This document shows, one piece after another, positions 47,126-58,331 of a DNA stretch of 64,000 bases (position 1 is its first letter; every line of letters starts with the position of its first letter). The translations under genes were made by a program, and so were the position numbers. The DNA lies in contig OZ007507.1 in assembly GCA_963931865.1 (NCBI GenBank), forward strand, positions 15,744,450 through 15,808,449. Reading direction: 5' to 3'. This DNA comes from Axinella damicornis (taxonomy: Eukaryota > Porifera > Demospongiae > Axinellida > Axinellidae). The notes below the pieces were generated by a model. The model worked only from the letters and a program-made list of their open reading frames with translations, did no database searches and was not told where the DNA came from.

Positions 47126-50011
47126 TCTGCTATTTGTATGTTGTTTACATAGGAATCGACCGGATTCTGAAAATCTTCTTATATGAAGAAAGGACCTGAT
47201 TGCGTGTTTTTCAAATATCTCCACAACTGATTCCTAGGCACAGTACAAGACTATTAATACCAGCCCGTGCTAGTAGTTTGGAGCTCCCTGTATTCCAGAG
47301 TTACATGCCTAATGGCCATTTTCCGAAAAACTCCATGCAATTGATAAGGCAGTGAACTCTGCCCTTTAACTCACTGATGGTATGCCATAAGGCTTCACTT
47401 CCACACCGTTGCTACAGTAACACCACCACGTTTAGTTAAGATTGCAAGTACATTATATATACCATTGCAGATCTTGTCAAGAAGTGCACTACTTTACATA
47501 ATATTATAGCCTCGTTCCCAGGCTCTCCCCTGTGCAGCAATGAAATGTATTAAGGAGGGGGAGAGCCTGGTACACTTTTGCATGTGATGTCGTGGCACGT
47601 CGATGTGACTGCTGTCTGTTACGTCACAACTGGAGTGTGCCGACTTCTGTGGCAGCGATAGATCGATATAGAGAAGATTATACCGATTGCAACGACTGCG
47701 GTGAAAGGTACCTGGTAATACATGTACAGGCAGCTTGGTATACCGGTAGTTCAGTATAAGCTACAAAATGCAACTTACTCGTTCTGGTAACTGGAATCTG
47801 TCCCTGAGGCCTGAGGCCGAGGATTGATGAGCGCCATCTACTGCACAGTGTGGTCTTTTCTTTCGCTTCTACAGGCCAAGACTAGTAACTCTCGGTTCCA
47901 TGCATCAAACCTACCTCAGTTACTTTGTGGTCTGCACATGAATGACGTCAAAACTTACACTGTTTCAAGATGTATTCGTGATGTGTACTGTGGCAAAAGC
48001 GTACCAGGCTCTCCCTCCCCCTCCTTACTTTTCGTTGCTGTTCCAGGGGGGAGCCTGGGAACGAGGCTACTTTATGTATCAGTATGAGAAGTCCCACTAT
48101 CATATAGGACTGTGGAAGCACTTTAAAGTAATGGTTTAAAGGTCACGTTTGACCCTCTGACCGTGGTGACCGTATATATACACTTCATAATTTGATGGTG
48201 AGCTTACATGTATATTAGAATGCTTACCGTTCGACGCTTAACAAGGCTCGAGGGTAATCCCCTATATAATGAACAGTAACAAGGCTAGACCCCGCCTATT
48301 GACTGACATCATCGACAGGAAGGGTCGGTACTAGATCAAACAAGATGTGAACTTAGTCAAACACAGAAGTTTTTCTCTAGCACAGGCAGCTGCTGTGCGA
48401 ACCCTTTTCCCAGCTACTATAGCCAGCTTGGACCGTTAGTGCATTGGTAGGGTACGTACCAGCCTACAACTGGGCGAAGGATCCGTGATTTGCATGGGAG
48501 CCTCATTTTATTGGCAACTGCTTCAATAGCTATCGAGCTCTCTTCCTGGCACCTGTCCAGCTACATCCACCTTCACGGAGGCAGTGAATTGGTTGCACAC
48601 CACTAATACACAAGTACATGTGATCTTCCAGCCGCTTCTATCTCCCTAAATGGTTGTTTGACATTCTTGCTCTCATTATTATGAAATAACATGATATCTT
48701 CTGTTGCAGGTGCACACTTTCTATTCAGGCGTCCGGAAGAAATACATTTCTCACTGCTCACACTGAGCTTTTTTTTAATCATGCTATTAGTGTACGAAGC
48801 TATCACCACTGCTTCCATAACTGTATTATGGCCGTTTGGCACACTGTCCCCTTCAGTAGTTCAGGTGTATTGTTTTGTCATAATTATAGCAAAGACCTGG
48901 CCCCTCCATCCTTGCACACAATGATCAGGTGTATATAACCCACTGATATTTATATCTCTTTTATAAATTTTCTGTAATGTGATTTATCCGAATCCCATAG
49001 TGCAGCTCGATGTGCACGAGGTACATTACATTGCAAGATTGAATCTGTATCATACGTATGAAATTTTATTTCCATGATCAATTTACAACACTTGATCTTC
49101 ATCAATGAGCTGTTCTAGCTGAAGTTATAGCTGTAGCGATTATGGTGCATGGTTGGGTGTCACAGGTGCATGGTTGGGTGTCACAAGGATTCCAAATCCC
49201 ACTTTCAGCTTGTGATATGTCACTGCAGCAAACCAGTTCTCTAGTTACATGTCAGTGTAGAATTGAGGTTATAGAAGAAATTATACCAATCCTGTAAATA
49301 TGGGACTAGATATAGGCACCGTCATCATCAAAGTTGCTATGACTTCATTGTGATTGCACCATTCTAGTCCATATAGTGGGAGAATTAAGACATAATATAT
49401 ATACTGTGTCGTATTTAGCTTTTTCAGCAACGCTGCTTACATAGGACTGCCTGCAGGACTGGTGTGGTCTATATGCCGGAAATCAAAAGTATAGTTATGG
49501 GTCCCACCATAATATTTCCTGTGGATGTCATAGAATGATCGATTCCTTGGTGATGCTACTACGGTAACCATTATAGCTAGGTCAGTGTTATAGTCCTGCA
49601 GCCCCATGCAGACCCGGATCACTTCCCTGGAAGCAATCCATGCCAGCTGGGGTACGTTGCATGGTATGGGTCTGGGCCCGGACTGTGCATGCATTATTTT
49701 CAGCATGAAACACTGCAGGGCTGGGATAGGGTGATTTACAGGAACTATATTATAATATTATACTTCCATATTATATATAGAACGAGGCTATACCCCACAC
49801 ATTTGTATTCTCCAGCAGGATTCTTGCTGACCCTTGCTAGTAGATGTGTATACAACATTCACCATTGAAGTTCAAGACTTCATTATATACGGGCATGAAT
49901 TTACAAACAGTAGTATGTGACGACGTCACACAGTGTCATGTGCGTTAACTGGGTGAGTCGTTGGCTAGCTAGCCACCTATAGTCTCATACCCAGCATACC
50001 CAGCCATCCAC

Positions 50012-50014
<3 letters not shown>
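47126..50014. other. No gene recognised
   Basis: Contains two short family-1 hairpins at about 47513-47572 (GCCTCGTTCCCAGGCTCTCC to GGAGAGCCTGG) and 48006-48069 (CCAGGCTCTCCC to GGGAGCCTGGGAACGAGGCT). The minus-strand frame at 49437-49706 has no recognised family. Nothing else supported. Confidence 0.5.

Positions 50015-50050
<36 letters not shown>
50015..50050 (+). repeat. Poly-C tract (36 C)
   Basis: Uninterrupted run of 36 C. Confidence 0.95.
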
Positions 50051-50320
50051 ATGCAGTGAACATCTGGTGGTCTTTTTCATCTAGAGTGTACATGTAGGAT
50101 GGCCGCTCACCATTATTGTGGGTTACATCACCGATTGATCAAGGAGTCAAAAGAGCTCAGTTTAAGCAGCTCGTCATCATGACCCCCCTAGCTAATTAGC
50201 TTCACAGCTCCTCCATCTTCAAGAAGTCCACTGCCATTTTGTTAACGGCCAATGTTTCGGGGCTAATGAACGTCGCTAACTGCTTGAGGCTACACAACAA
50301 AATTTAATAGTACAGAGAGG

Positions 50321-50663
50321 CAGGGGCGTAGCTAGGATTTGGAGACTGAGGAGGCATGGAGTTCTCTGTGTGCGCGGCGAAAATTTTTCGAGCTAATTAA
50401 TTATTCATAAGTTAATACACAATGCGCGCAAACAGTTGCTCTCGAAATGCTACAGCAATATGCCGGTGCCCTGACTGTCCCAGATTTGCAGCACTATCAG
50501 CGTTAAGAGTATACGCCGGCTCATAGTCAGCCTAGCTCCTGTCTCTGTCATCAGATCGAACACACATCGTACGCGGAGTGTGCGAGACTCCGGACACGCG
50601 CATCATTATCCAGAAAAGCGAGGAGGCAACTGCCTCCCTTGCCTCATTGCTAGCTACACCCTA
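50321..50663. mobile_element. TIR element with CAGGGGCGTAGCTAGG ends
   Basis: CAGGGGCGTAGCTAGGA at the left and CTAGCTACACCCT at the right are inverted. GAGAGG lies on both sides, and the related host blocks at about 53970 and 55015 show the uninterrupted CAGAGAGGAC, so a 6-8-bp duplication is likely (hAT-like). Confidence 0.7.
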
Positions 50664-51104
50664 GAGAGGAGTGTCTATTTTCAAATTTCACCAATAATTC
50701 TTAGCACAATCAATTACACCTTCACTGGACACACCTCTGCATGACTGTGACAACACTCAAGCCACCAGATGTTCTCCGCTGGTGGCTGTGGATGTCTGAC
50801 TGGGCATGAGACTACTAGCCATGCACCCACAAAGCATGCAGCCTGGGATCAAGGCTCACTGTATGTATATTATGTCCACAAGGTGAGATCAAGACTTGAG
50901 ACATCACTCTGAAAAGTGAGTTTGCCCTACCTGTTGCCCACAAGTATATTATTATGCTCAATGCTTTTAATTCCTGCATCCAATTATGCTCAAAAGTAAG
51001 TTAGCAGAACCTCTTCAGGTCTACGTACTCCCACCCACCTCCCCACCCCTAGCTCTCTCCTCTACCCACCTTCCCCATCCCTTTTTTCTCCTCTGCCTCA
51101 TCTC

Positions 51105-51315
51105 AGGATGAATTCCTGTCCATCAGCCTCTCCTCTCCCTCTCCTCCATGTTCCTGTCCATCAGCCTCGATCCTCTCCCTCTCCTCCAGGTTCCTGTCCA
51201 TCAGCCTCTCCTCTCCCTCTCCTCCATGTTCCTGTCCATCAGCCTCGATCCTCTCCCTCTCCGCCATGTTCCTGTGCATCAGCCGGCCTCTCCACCATCT
51301 CAGTGCTGCATCCAC
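51105..51315 (-). pseudogene. Dynactin p150-like exon, copy 1, internally expanded
   Basis: The minus strand reads QVDAALRWWRGRLMHRNMAE, then two repeats of RERIEADGQEHGGEGEERLM with DRNLEE between. The 55341 copy shows the ancestral VDAALGVEEMVERLMDRN. Here the reading has lost GVEEMVE through a frame change and a roughly 70-bp unit is duplicated. Non-functional in this form. Confidence 0.5.
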
Positions 51316-51384
51316 CTGTCGATTGTGGACACACAAACTAGTCTAACCACCACAAGATGGTAATTCACGATCAATTTCTCTTCC

Positions 51385-51680
51385 AATGTTGTTTTAGTTA
51401 TCTAAAACTGAAATAGTTTAGTTTTGGTTTTAATTAGGTAGAAGTCGCATTGTTTAGTTTTGTTTTAGTTTTAATTACTAAATCTCAAAAGGGTTAGTAA
51501 AGGCTCTTTTAGTTTTAGTAACCACCATTTTTTTGGGTGATTTTCATATTAGTTTAGTTGTAGTTTTAATTAACAGGCTGAGACAGTCCTCATTTTAGTT
51601 TTAGCTTTAATTACTAAAGCGAAATATGCCATACTAAAATGCATTATAGTTTTAGTTTTAGTTAACTAAAACAACATTGT
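51385..51680. mobile_element. T-rich TIR element (AATGTTGTTTTAGTTA ends)
   Basis: AATGTTGTTTTAGTTATCTA at the left and TTAACTAAAACAACATT at the right are inverted, enclosing many TTTAGTTTTAATTA repeats. About 296 bp. Confidence 0.7.
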
Positions 51681-51699
51681 GTTACACATGCAATACACA

Positions 51700-52856
51700 T
51701 ATATATTACAGCTCTATAGTACTAATAATAATTATGAGCACCTAACATAAAGTATTCATCCTGCACTGAAACGTTGCCCTCCAAAGTTTAGCACTATACA
51801 TAGAGTACTCAACTTTCATTCACCATTATTTTGTTCTAGCCATTTCTATCAAAAATTGCATCCACTCAAGTTTGAATATCCATTTCCTCCATGCATGCAG
51901 CTGGTGATGTCGGTAGAGCTAGCTACAACAGAATGTCTGCTATGGTCCTAGCTATTAGCAACTCCAGGTTCCCAGGGTGCTGATGTACGTGTCACACACC
52001 CGACACACCCGGCCACACAGTAAAGAGATCAGAACTGAGAGCAGTGTTGTATATGGACACGATAGACCTTATCATTAGTCGGAACTATTGGAGACCTTGT
52101 AGCTAATTACCGTGTTGTTGTGATTCTACACGATGCTAAAAAACAGAGGGTGGAAGACTAACGTTTTATATGCACAAAACAGTGGTTGGAAGGTAACTAT
52201 AATTACCCGTGCGCATGCGCAGCAGGGGGTAGAGTGATCGGTTTGTCTGTCAGTCAGTCAGTCTTTCCGTCCAAGCGGCTTGAGCAGTGAAGACCTTGTT
52301 GAAGGCTTATTTCATGATAGAAGTGTCAGAAGTTGGGAACGAGGCTAGCCACAACTTACGGTATCTGCAAGCATGCTGCCCTAGCTATCTGACCGTGCAT
52401 GCTGTATTAAAATGCATGAATGGATTGGCAGTTGAAATGTCTGGTTATATCGCGCACGGGGTACGTGCTCTGCTGAGCACCTCTAGTAGTACCATTGGTT
52501 TAGTTTAGCCGTAGCTACCTGCATTTTGGTAGTAAATAACCCAAATTGCTAGCACCACACAGAGCCGCACTTCAAAGAGGGCACAGCACACCACATGTTG
52601 GATAACATAATTTTGTGTGTACAATGCAACAATAGAAGCCTTCAGTCACTCCGATCCATTGCAGGTGTTCTGATAGAGTATATGACCGGTGATGTTATAC
52701 CTTTCATGTGTGAAGCCCAAAAAGTCCTTTGGCCCAGGTTGTGGCATGACCTTGGGAGTTGGGAACGAGCAGTTGACACAATACATAGTTGACACAATTC
52801 ACAATACATAGTTGACACAATTCAGTATTGGCAAGTTAGCTCTAAACGTAGCAGCC
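51700..52856. other. No gene recognised; 5' flank of the secreted-protein gene
   Basis: Short frames only. Immediately upstream of the CDS, ACATAGTTGACACAATTCA is present in two to three tandem copies (about 52771-52824). Confidence 0.5.
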
Positions 52857-53624
52857 ATGTGGATGTTTGCTGTTCTCTTCAGCGTTCTAGTCATCACCAG
52901 TGCTGCAGCACAGTCCTGTCCAGCAAACCAGATTGCCTCTGATGCTCAGATTTTTCTGTATTACTCCGATGTGGTTCCAACAAGTGCATTTCGTGTTCCA
53001 ACTGGTGATTTTGATACCAATCTGACATTTTTCAGTGAAGTTTTGGGATACAGTGATGATGAGATTCAACAGGAGATTGAAAATGCGCTTCAGTTCTTCT
53101 CTGAAAGGTTTGGCTTGGAATTCTCTCTCACTCAGCCCAATGAACTGGGTATGCGTTTCTTCCAAAATGCCACCCTACAACCAGTTAGGCGAACTACCGG
53201 AATTAATGCGATCTTGAATCGCTGGATTCTCACTGGCAACACTCGGTCGAAATGTTTTATAACTCGAATTGGTGGATTTCTTGTCACCTTTTCTGGAGAA
53301 CAGATACTGAAAGGAACATATGGTGGAGAGGAGGGAATTGACGTCCCTAACGATAGAACTCTGTCATATGAATATGTGTCCATTTCAGTTCCTCCTCCGT
53401 GTGAACCTATTGTCATTCGACGTCAGTCTCCAATGCCACTTGAGTCCATGCGAATTGGTATTTTTGTCTTATTCTACGAGTTGTCACATCGCACACTAGG
53501 ACAAGGAGCACAGCAAGGATTTGTTCAGGTTGAACGTGTTACTGCTACAAATGGAACATCTTTTCTTCGTGCATCTGCAAGTGCTGTTTATACCTTTCCA
53601 CCCAATGTCCTAACCTTTAACTGA
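52857..53624 (+). CDS. Secreted protein of unknown function, single exon
   Basis: 255 aa. I start at ATG 52857 (MWMFAVLFSVLVITSAAA), which gives a clean signal peptide ending in AAAQS; no ATG lies further upstream in this frame. The mature part has only three cysteines (SCPAN near the start, RSKCF, PPCEP) and no transmembrane segment or C-terminal anchor. Notable stretches are LGYSDDEIQQEIENALQFFS, FERFGLEF-type amphipathic sequence, IGGFLVTFSGEQILKGTYGG, and IFVLFYELSHRTLGQGAQQG. I do not recognise the family. It stands alone, without introns, between repeat-rich flanks, so retroposition or horizontal transfer are possible but unproven. Confidence 0.75.
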   Translation: MWMFAVLFSVLVITSAAAQSCPANQIASDAQIFLYYSDVVPTSAFRVPTGDFDTNLTFFSEVLGYSDDEIQQEIENALQFFSERFGLEFSLTQPNELGMRFFQNATLQPVRRTTGINAILNRWILTGNTRSKCFITRIGGFLVTFSGEQILKGTYGGEEGIDVPNDRTLSYEYVSISVPPPCEPIVIRRQSPMPLESMRIGIFVLFYELSHRTLGQGAQQGFVQVERVTATNGTSFLRASASAVYTFPPNVLTFN

Positions 53625-54096
53625 TCATATCAATACTGAGCTATAGGTGATGTTACCACCAGTAACTCTATAGTAGCACGTAGGTGTTCCACTTCACGGT
53701 GTCCTGTTGCACAATATTAACACATGACTTCTTGTGATGTTTTGTATTGTATCTGCCATGGTGTGCAGATTTTCTCCAGAGCAGAACACAAACTTTGCAT
53801 GAACTCCAAATATCGGAGAACATTGGGTTTTGTTGATGTACATAAGTTATAGTGCAACTCTACAGCAAGCAAGTCATGGGACCTAACTTCAGTCCACGCC
53901 CTTTTGTTAGCAGCCTAGTTAGTGAACATTGCTAACTGCTTGAAGGTGGGGCTACACAACAAACAGTACAGAGAGGACGTCTAGGCACGAGACTGCTATA
54001 TATAGCCACCTACAAAGCAGCCGGGGATCAAGGCTAGCTGTATAGCTAGTATGAATATGATGCTCAATTGCTGCATCCGATTATGCTCAAAACTAT

Positions 54097-54540
54097 CAGC
54101 CCGTTTACACTACAGACCAAGAAGGGCGGATTCGCTCCGGTTCGACGCAGATCGATCTGGGAGGTGCGTTTACACTACGCCGCCCGAGCGCTCCATGTCG
54201 GGGTCGAAGTTCATGATTAGTCACATGCCCAGACCGCATTCTCACGAGACTAGTCATGTTCGATATACAACACCATGACAACCCCTCGTCTCGAAACCGG
54301 ACCCTTCGTGATCCGGTTCGGATACTATTGGCAACCGTCACGCCCCCCCCCGTCCACGCCCTACCAACGGGTTCGATTCCGTTTACACTTGGGGCGGGAG
54401 CGCTCCGGGTCGAACCAGTTCGATGGAGTTTGGTGGTCCAGTACGGAGCGGTTCGGGGCGGTTCGGTTCGTGTTTACATTACGAGATAATTCAAACCAGT
54501 TCGAGCTGGATCGATCCAGAGCGCTAGTGTAAACGGGCTG
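54097..54540. mobile_element. MITE with CAGCCCGTTTACACTA ends and TAT duplication
   Basis: A 444-bp element, CAGCCCGTTTACACTAC at the left and inverted TAGTGTAAACGGGCTG at the right, with TAT at 54094-54096 and 54541-54543. The sister block has the empty site AAAACTATGCTAG at 55126-55138. A 3-bp T-x-T/A duplication fits PIF/Harbinger elements. Internal GTTCGATT and GTTTACAC repeats. Confidence 0.9.
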
Positions 54541-54649
54541 TATGCTAGCAGAACCTCATCAGGTCTATACACTCCCAGCCATCCCACCCCCTCTCTCCTC
54601 GACCCACCTTCCCCATCTCTTTCCTCCTCGTCTCAGGTTGAATTCCTGT

Positions 54650-54733
54650 CCATCAACCTCTCCTCTCACTCTCCTCCATGTTCCTGTCCATCAGCCTCTC
54701 CACCATCTCTTCCACACCCAGTGCTGCATCCAC
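54650..54733 (-). pseudogene. Dynactin p150-like exon, copy 2
   Basis: Minus strand, after the acceptor TTGTCAG: VDAALGVEEMVERLMDRN then MEESERRG and a stop. It resembles the coiled-coil segment of dynactin subunit 1 reading [22 protein letters not shown]. Following sequence (GACAGGAATTCAACCTGAG) looks like a frameshifted DRN-NLE, so the exon end is damaged. No neighbouring dynactin exons recognised. Confidence 0.5.
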
Positions 54734-54889
54734 CTGACAATTGTGGCAATGTGTGTATAGAGGGAGGGGGTGATCAAATCCCTCTATTACAAGCATACAC
54801 ATGCACAGAGGTACAAAGACAGTTGCGAACAGTTCATCTAACAAAATGGTAGTTTCAGGCTACATGAGAGGACATACCAGCATAGCTTC

Positions 54890-55345
54890 TGGTGCAACTC
54901 TACAGCTAGCAAGTCATGGGTCCTATACCTTCGGTCCACCGCCCTTTTGTTAGCAGCCTAGTTTGTGAACATTGCTAACTGCTTGAAGGTGGGGCTACAT
55001 GACAAACAGTACAGAGAGGACGTCTAGGCACGAGACTGCTATAGCCACCTACAAAGCAGCCTATAGGCTAGCTGAATACAATGTCATGCTCAATGCTTTT
55101 AATTGCTGCATCCAATTACACTCAAAACTATGCTAGTGGAGCCTCATCAGGTCTACGTACTCCAGCCATCCCCCGTTTTCCGCCACCCCATGGACCCCCT
55201 CTCTCCTCGACCCACCTTCCCTATCTCTTTCCTCTCCTTTCCCTCATCTCAGGTTGAATTCCTGTCCATCAGCTCCCTCTCCTCCATGTTCCTGTCCATC
55301 AGCCTCTCAACCATCTCTTCCACACCCAGTGCTGCATCCACCTGA
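54890..55345. repeat. Segmental duplicate block, copy 3
   Basis: Uninterrupted version of the block, giving the empty site for the MITE at 54097-54540. The start of a fourth copy (GTGCAACTC, GGCAAGTAAC, ACCTTCAGTACC) appears at about 56086, after the 17-bp minisatellite. Confidence 0.8.
55254..55341 (-). pseudogene. Dynactin p150-like exon, copy 3
   Basis: Minus strand, after the acceptor TTGTCAG: VDAALGVEEMVERLMDRN, MEERELMDRNST, then TGA. Best-preserved of the three copies, but a short RELMDRN duplication and an early stop separate it from a functional dynactin 1 coiled coil. Confidence 0.5.
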
Positions 55346-55453
55346 CAATTGTGGCGATGTGTGTAGAGGAAGGGGGTGATCAAATCCCGCTATTACAACA
55401 TACACAGAGAGATACATCAAACAGTTGCGATCAGTTCGTCAATGATAGTTTCA

Positions 55454-55553
55454 TAGCCTTGTTCCCAGTCCCACGCCCAGCTTTTCGGCGCTTGCAGTAC
55501 GTACTGCAAGCGACAGAAAGCTGGGCGTGGGACTGGGAACGAGCTGAGGCTAG
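55454..55553. mobile_element. MITE, family 1, with 8-bp target duplication
   Basis: A 100-bp hairpin, TAGCCTTGTTCCCAGTCCCA to its complement, with the GCGCTTGCAGTAC/GTACTGCAAGCG core. TAGTTTCA at 55446-55453 and 55554-55561. The sister sequence at about 54849-54858 (GGTAGTTTCAGGC) is the empty site. Confidence 0.9.
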
Positions 55554-55560
55554 TAGTTTC

Positions 55561-56085
55561 AGCAGTATAGCTTGATATGCAGTATAGCTTGATATGCAGT
55601 ATAGCTTGATATGCAGTATAGCTTGATATGCAGTATAGCTTGATATGCAGTATAGCTTGATATGCAGTATAGCTTGATATGCAGTATAGCTTGATATGCA
55701 GTATAGCTTGATATGCAGTATAGCTTGATATGCAGTATAGCTTGATATGCAGTATAGCTTGATATGCAGTATAGCTTGATATGCAGTATAGCTTGATATG
55801 CAGTATAGCTTGATATGCAGTATAGCTTGATATGCAGTATAGCTTGATATGCAGTATAGCTTGATATGCAGTATAGCTTGATATGCAGTATAGCTTGATA
55901 TGCAGTATAGCTTGATATGCAGTATAGCTTGATATGCAGTATAGCTTGATATGCAGTATAGCTTGATATGCAGTATAGCTTGATATGCAGTATAGCTTGA
56001 TAATAAAAAATTATGCAGTATAGCTTGATATGCAGTATAGCTTGATATGCAGTATAGCTTCATATGCAGTATAGCTTGATATGCA
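55561..56085 (+). repeat. 17-bp minisatellite (GCAGTATAGCTTGATAT), about 30 units
   Basis: Near-identical 17-mers, with a single AATAAAAAATT interruption at about 56001-56011. Because 17 is not a multiple of 3 but no frame contains a stop on the minus strand, it yields a 200-residue pseudo-protein of YQAILHIKLYCISSYTA units; this is an artefact. In the sister block the site reads CCAGCATAGCTTCTGGTGCA, the likely seed. Confidence 0.95.
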
Positions 56086-56179
56086 GGTGCAACTCAAGTA
56101 GGCAAGTAACACGTCCTACCTTCAGTACCCACAATGTGACACTGCGCGTCCTCTCTTCGGCATGATATCAACACATAAG

Positions 56180-56296
56180 CATCTTTCTCCAGTGTCTCCC
56201 TCTGCTCTCGGACGTGGTTGGCCACAGCGGTATACGTGTTCCTCTCCATGGCCTTCACTGCATATTGGTGCTCTAACTATTCTCGGGCTCACAGGA
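56180..56296 (-). other. Exon-like stretch, weak AGC-kinase resemblance
   Basis: The minus strand reads QYAVKAMERNTYTAVANHVR, then EQRETLEKDAYVL. YAVK followed by an H-V-x-x-x-R-x-x-L helix recalls the VAIK strand and C-helix of AGC kinases, but the glycine loop and catalytic loop are not present nearby. Splice borders are unclear. Low confidence. Confidence 0.25.
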
Positions 56297-56316
56297 CATC
56301 CGGTCATGCAGCCTGG

Positions 56317-56319
<3 letters not shown>

Positions 56320-56352
<33 letters not shown>
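56320..56352 (+). repeat. Poly-G tract (33 G)
   Basis: Uninterrupted run of 33 G, just upstream on the + strand of an exon-like stretch. Confidence 0.95.
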
Positions 56353-56353
<1 letters not shown>

Positions 56354-56463
56354 GGGAGAGAGAGAGACAACAGAAGAGTGTAGGTCACATAGCCAAATCA
56401 GATGTGACACGTCATAATTTAATTTATGCTTCACCAAATTTAATAATTATGTTGTAAATGCAG

Positions 56464-56555
56464 TGACGGACATTCCTGTTGTGGCAATTGACTGCAAATC
56501 TCATGGGAAGCAAGTGGCATGCAAAGCAGTGAAGGTGCTACGAGAGCCCATCCAG
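56464..56555 (+). other. Exon-like stretch, product not recognised
   Basis: Between an ATGCAG acceptor and a CAG|GTAACA donor the + strand reads TDIPVVAIDCKSHGKQVACK, then AVKVLREPIQ. The frame is clean and both splice sites are plausible, but I do not recognise the family and no partner exons are evident. Confidence 0.3.
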
Positions 56556-58330
56556 GTAACAGAAAAATGTGTGCGAAAATTGTTTTTCGCTTTGCGCGGC
56601 TTGGATTGGATCAGCACTATTCGCCTCTATGCAGTGTGCACTGTTTCGGCAGTGGCCGTACCACAACAAGTTAGCTGGCGCCGGCACTGGTTTGGAGTGA
56701 GGGTGGTATAGCTACACCCAGTGAAAGCTTCATAGTTGTGGAGGATGTTCCTCCAGTGTATATGACAACAGGCATGCTCTTGGGTTTATGTATGCACACC
56801 ATCCCATGCAGTTACAGAACTGACAAAAGAAACCTCGGGTACGTGCAGTAGCCTACTGCTGATTTCCAGGAATAGAATTGTGAATACAACCTCAAAGAGA
56901 CCAAAGAGACCCCAGCAACAGCTACAAGATTTCTATATCAGCATTCACCAATCGTCATCTCTATGCCTTCACTCCACAATTTTCACACTCCTGGCACAAG
57001 ATTCAAAAGCTAGTGGATGGAGGCTACAGTAACTTTCCTTTACCCTGAACTACCCATCTACTATTGCCAGAACAACACTCCTGGTGAGTGACAGCACTCT
57101 TGGTGAGCGACAGCACTCCTGGTGAGCGACAGCACACCAAGGATATATATACAGTGAAGCCAGCAAAGATCAAGTCCTTGTCTTGTTTGCTACATATGTA
57201 TTCAATCATTAGCTCTTAAAACTGATGGAGGAAGTGCAAGGGGATTGCATTCTCATCTTAAGGCAAAATGGAGAGATTACAGAAAATGTGATTGATTTAC
57301 GGAAGTTGCTTCACAGTTGCGATGTGAGTTAGCTTGGTCTAGCACTTGTAATCCACAGTTGAAACTGTGAGGATGTGACTGCTTCTTTTGCACCCATACT
57401 GTAAAACTGGAGGCCTGGGAACGAGGGCAGGATATGCATGCAGGATGCCATCCACAACAAGTGGCAGGGGCCAGCCTCATCCATCCACTCATCACTACTA
57501 CACCAATAGTTCCATGATCCCTCTCCTCTCCTCCCATGCACTGTATGGAATACCACTCACTCTCTGTTTATCCGAGGAGGGTATCTGCCAACCACCTCAT
57601 CTCTTCCTCGGTCTTCTGCTTCTAAAGAATAGTAGTGGAGCAGCAGTGTAAGTTTGGGATCATCATACACCAATATTTCAAGCACCACATTTGTATAGTG
57701 GCCATGGCAAATACTTCATGTAGCAAACCTTGGGCAACAAAATCATCCACACAAGTGTAGGCTACAAACAAGCCTTCAGAGACCAAGGAACATTCATAAT
57801 TTCTGACTAGATTCATAGCTACATGACAACGGTGGCTATCTCAGCAGGTTATTTTTAATGAACTCCCTAAGCATACAGGAGAGCTAACAAGTTCCTCCCC
57901 CCTGCCTGCCTTCTTTCTTTACCTTAATTCCCCTCCCTCTCCTTCGCTCCCATTTTCTTTCTTCACTTACCTTTGACCAGACTGGAGTCTCAAACCCAAG
58001 TGAACGGTCACGGCAGCAACCTCTAGGTCCCGTTCCCAGAAGCCAAGCCTTTCAAACTTATTCCCAAGCGGCATGGAGTCTGGGCACCATCCTGGAACAG
58101 CATTCGAAGTCAACTACAAGGGAGGGAGCGCCAATGGCTGAGGGTCAACCGGAGGAGGCCAACGCCATTGGTGACCCGAGAAAAACGACAGAGACAGAAA
58201 CACGCTCATCACTGTCCACGGTTTACGCGTGCACAGGCGTTTCCCGCGAAAATTTGAGCGGCTAACGCGAATGCCAACCAATCAGATTACAGCACTTCCA
58301 GCAAGCACGCGTTTTGCCAGAGCTCCTGCG
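56556..58330. other. No gene recognised
   Basis: A three-fold 20-bp repeat (CACTCCTGGTGAGCGACAG) at about 57077-57135, then unique-looking sequence. An AAAGCGCGTT/ACGCG-rich stretch at 58190-58330 precedes the promoter of the last gene. Confidence 0.4.
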
Positions 58331-58331
58331 G

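Larger units (their letters stand above)
50200..51320. repeat. Segmental duplicate block, copy 1
   Basis: Diverged relative of 53850-54735 and 54890-55345. Shared landmarks: GCTAACTGCTTGA, TACAGAGAGG, GCACGAGACT-type sequence, AAAGCATGCAGCC/AAAGCAGCC, ATGCTCAA-GCTTTTAATT, CAGGTCTACGTACTCC, and the C/T-rich segment with the dynactin-like exon. In this copy a TIR element (50321-50663) is inserted after TACAGAGAGG. Confidence 0.7.
53850..54735. repeat. Segmental duplicate block, copy 2
   Basis: Very similar to 54890-55345 (AGCAAGTCATGGG, CCCTTTTGTTAGCAGCCTAG, GAACATTGCTAACTGCTTGA, GAGGACGTCTAGGCACGAGA). Interrupted by the MITE at 54097-54540 and ending with the dynactin-like exon on the minus strand. 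Confidence 0.8.

Noticed and set aside
48420..48490. tRNA-like stretch
   Set aside because: No acceptor stem or TTC-arm pairing; not a tRNA.
49437..49706. Minus-strand frame of 89 codons
   Set aside because: Normal composition but no family recognised and no convincing splice borders.
55431..56063. 210-residue minus-strand frame of YQAILHIKLYCISS units
   Set aside because: Translation of the 17-bp minisatellite; no start context, domain or splice support.
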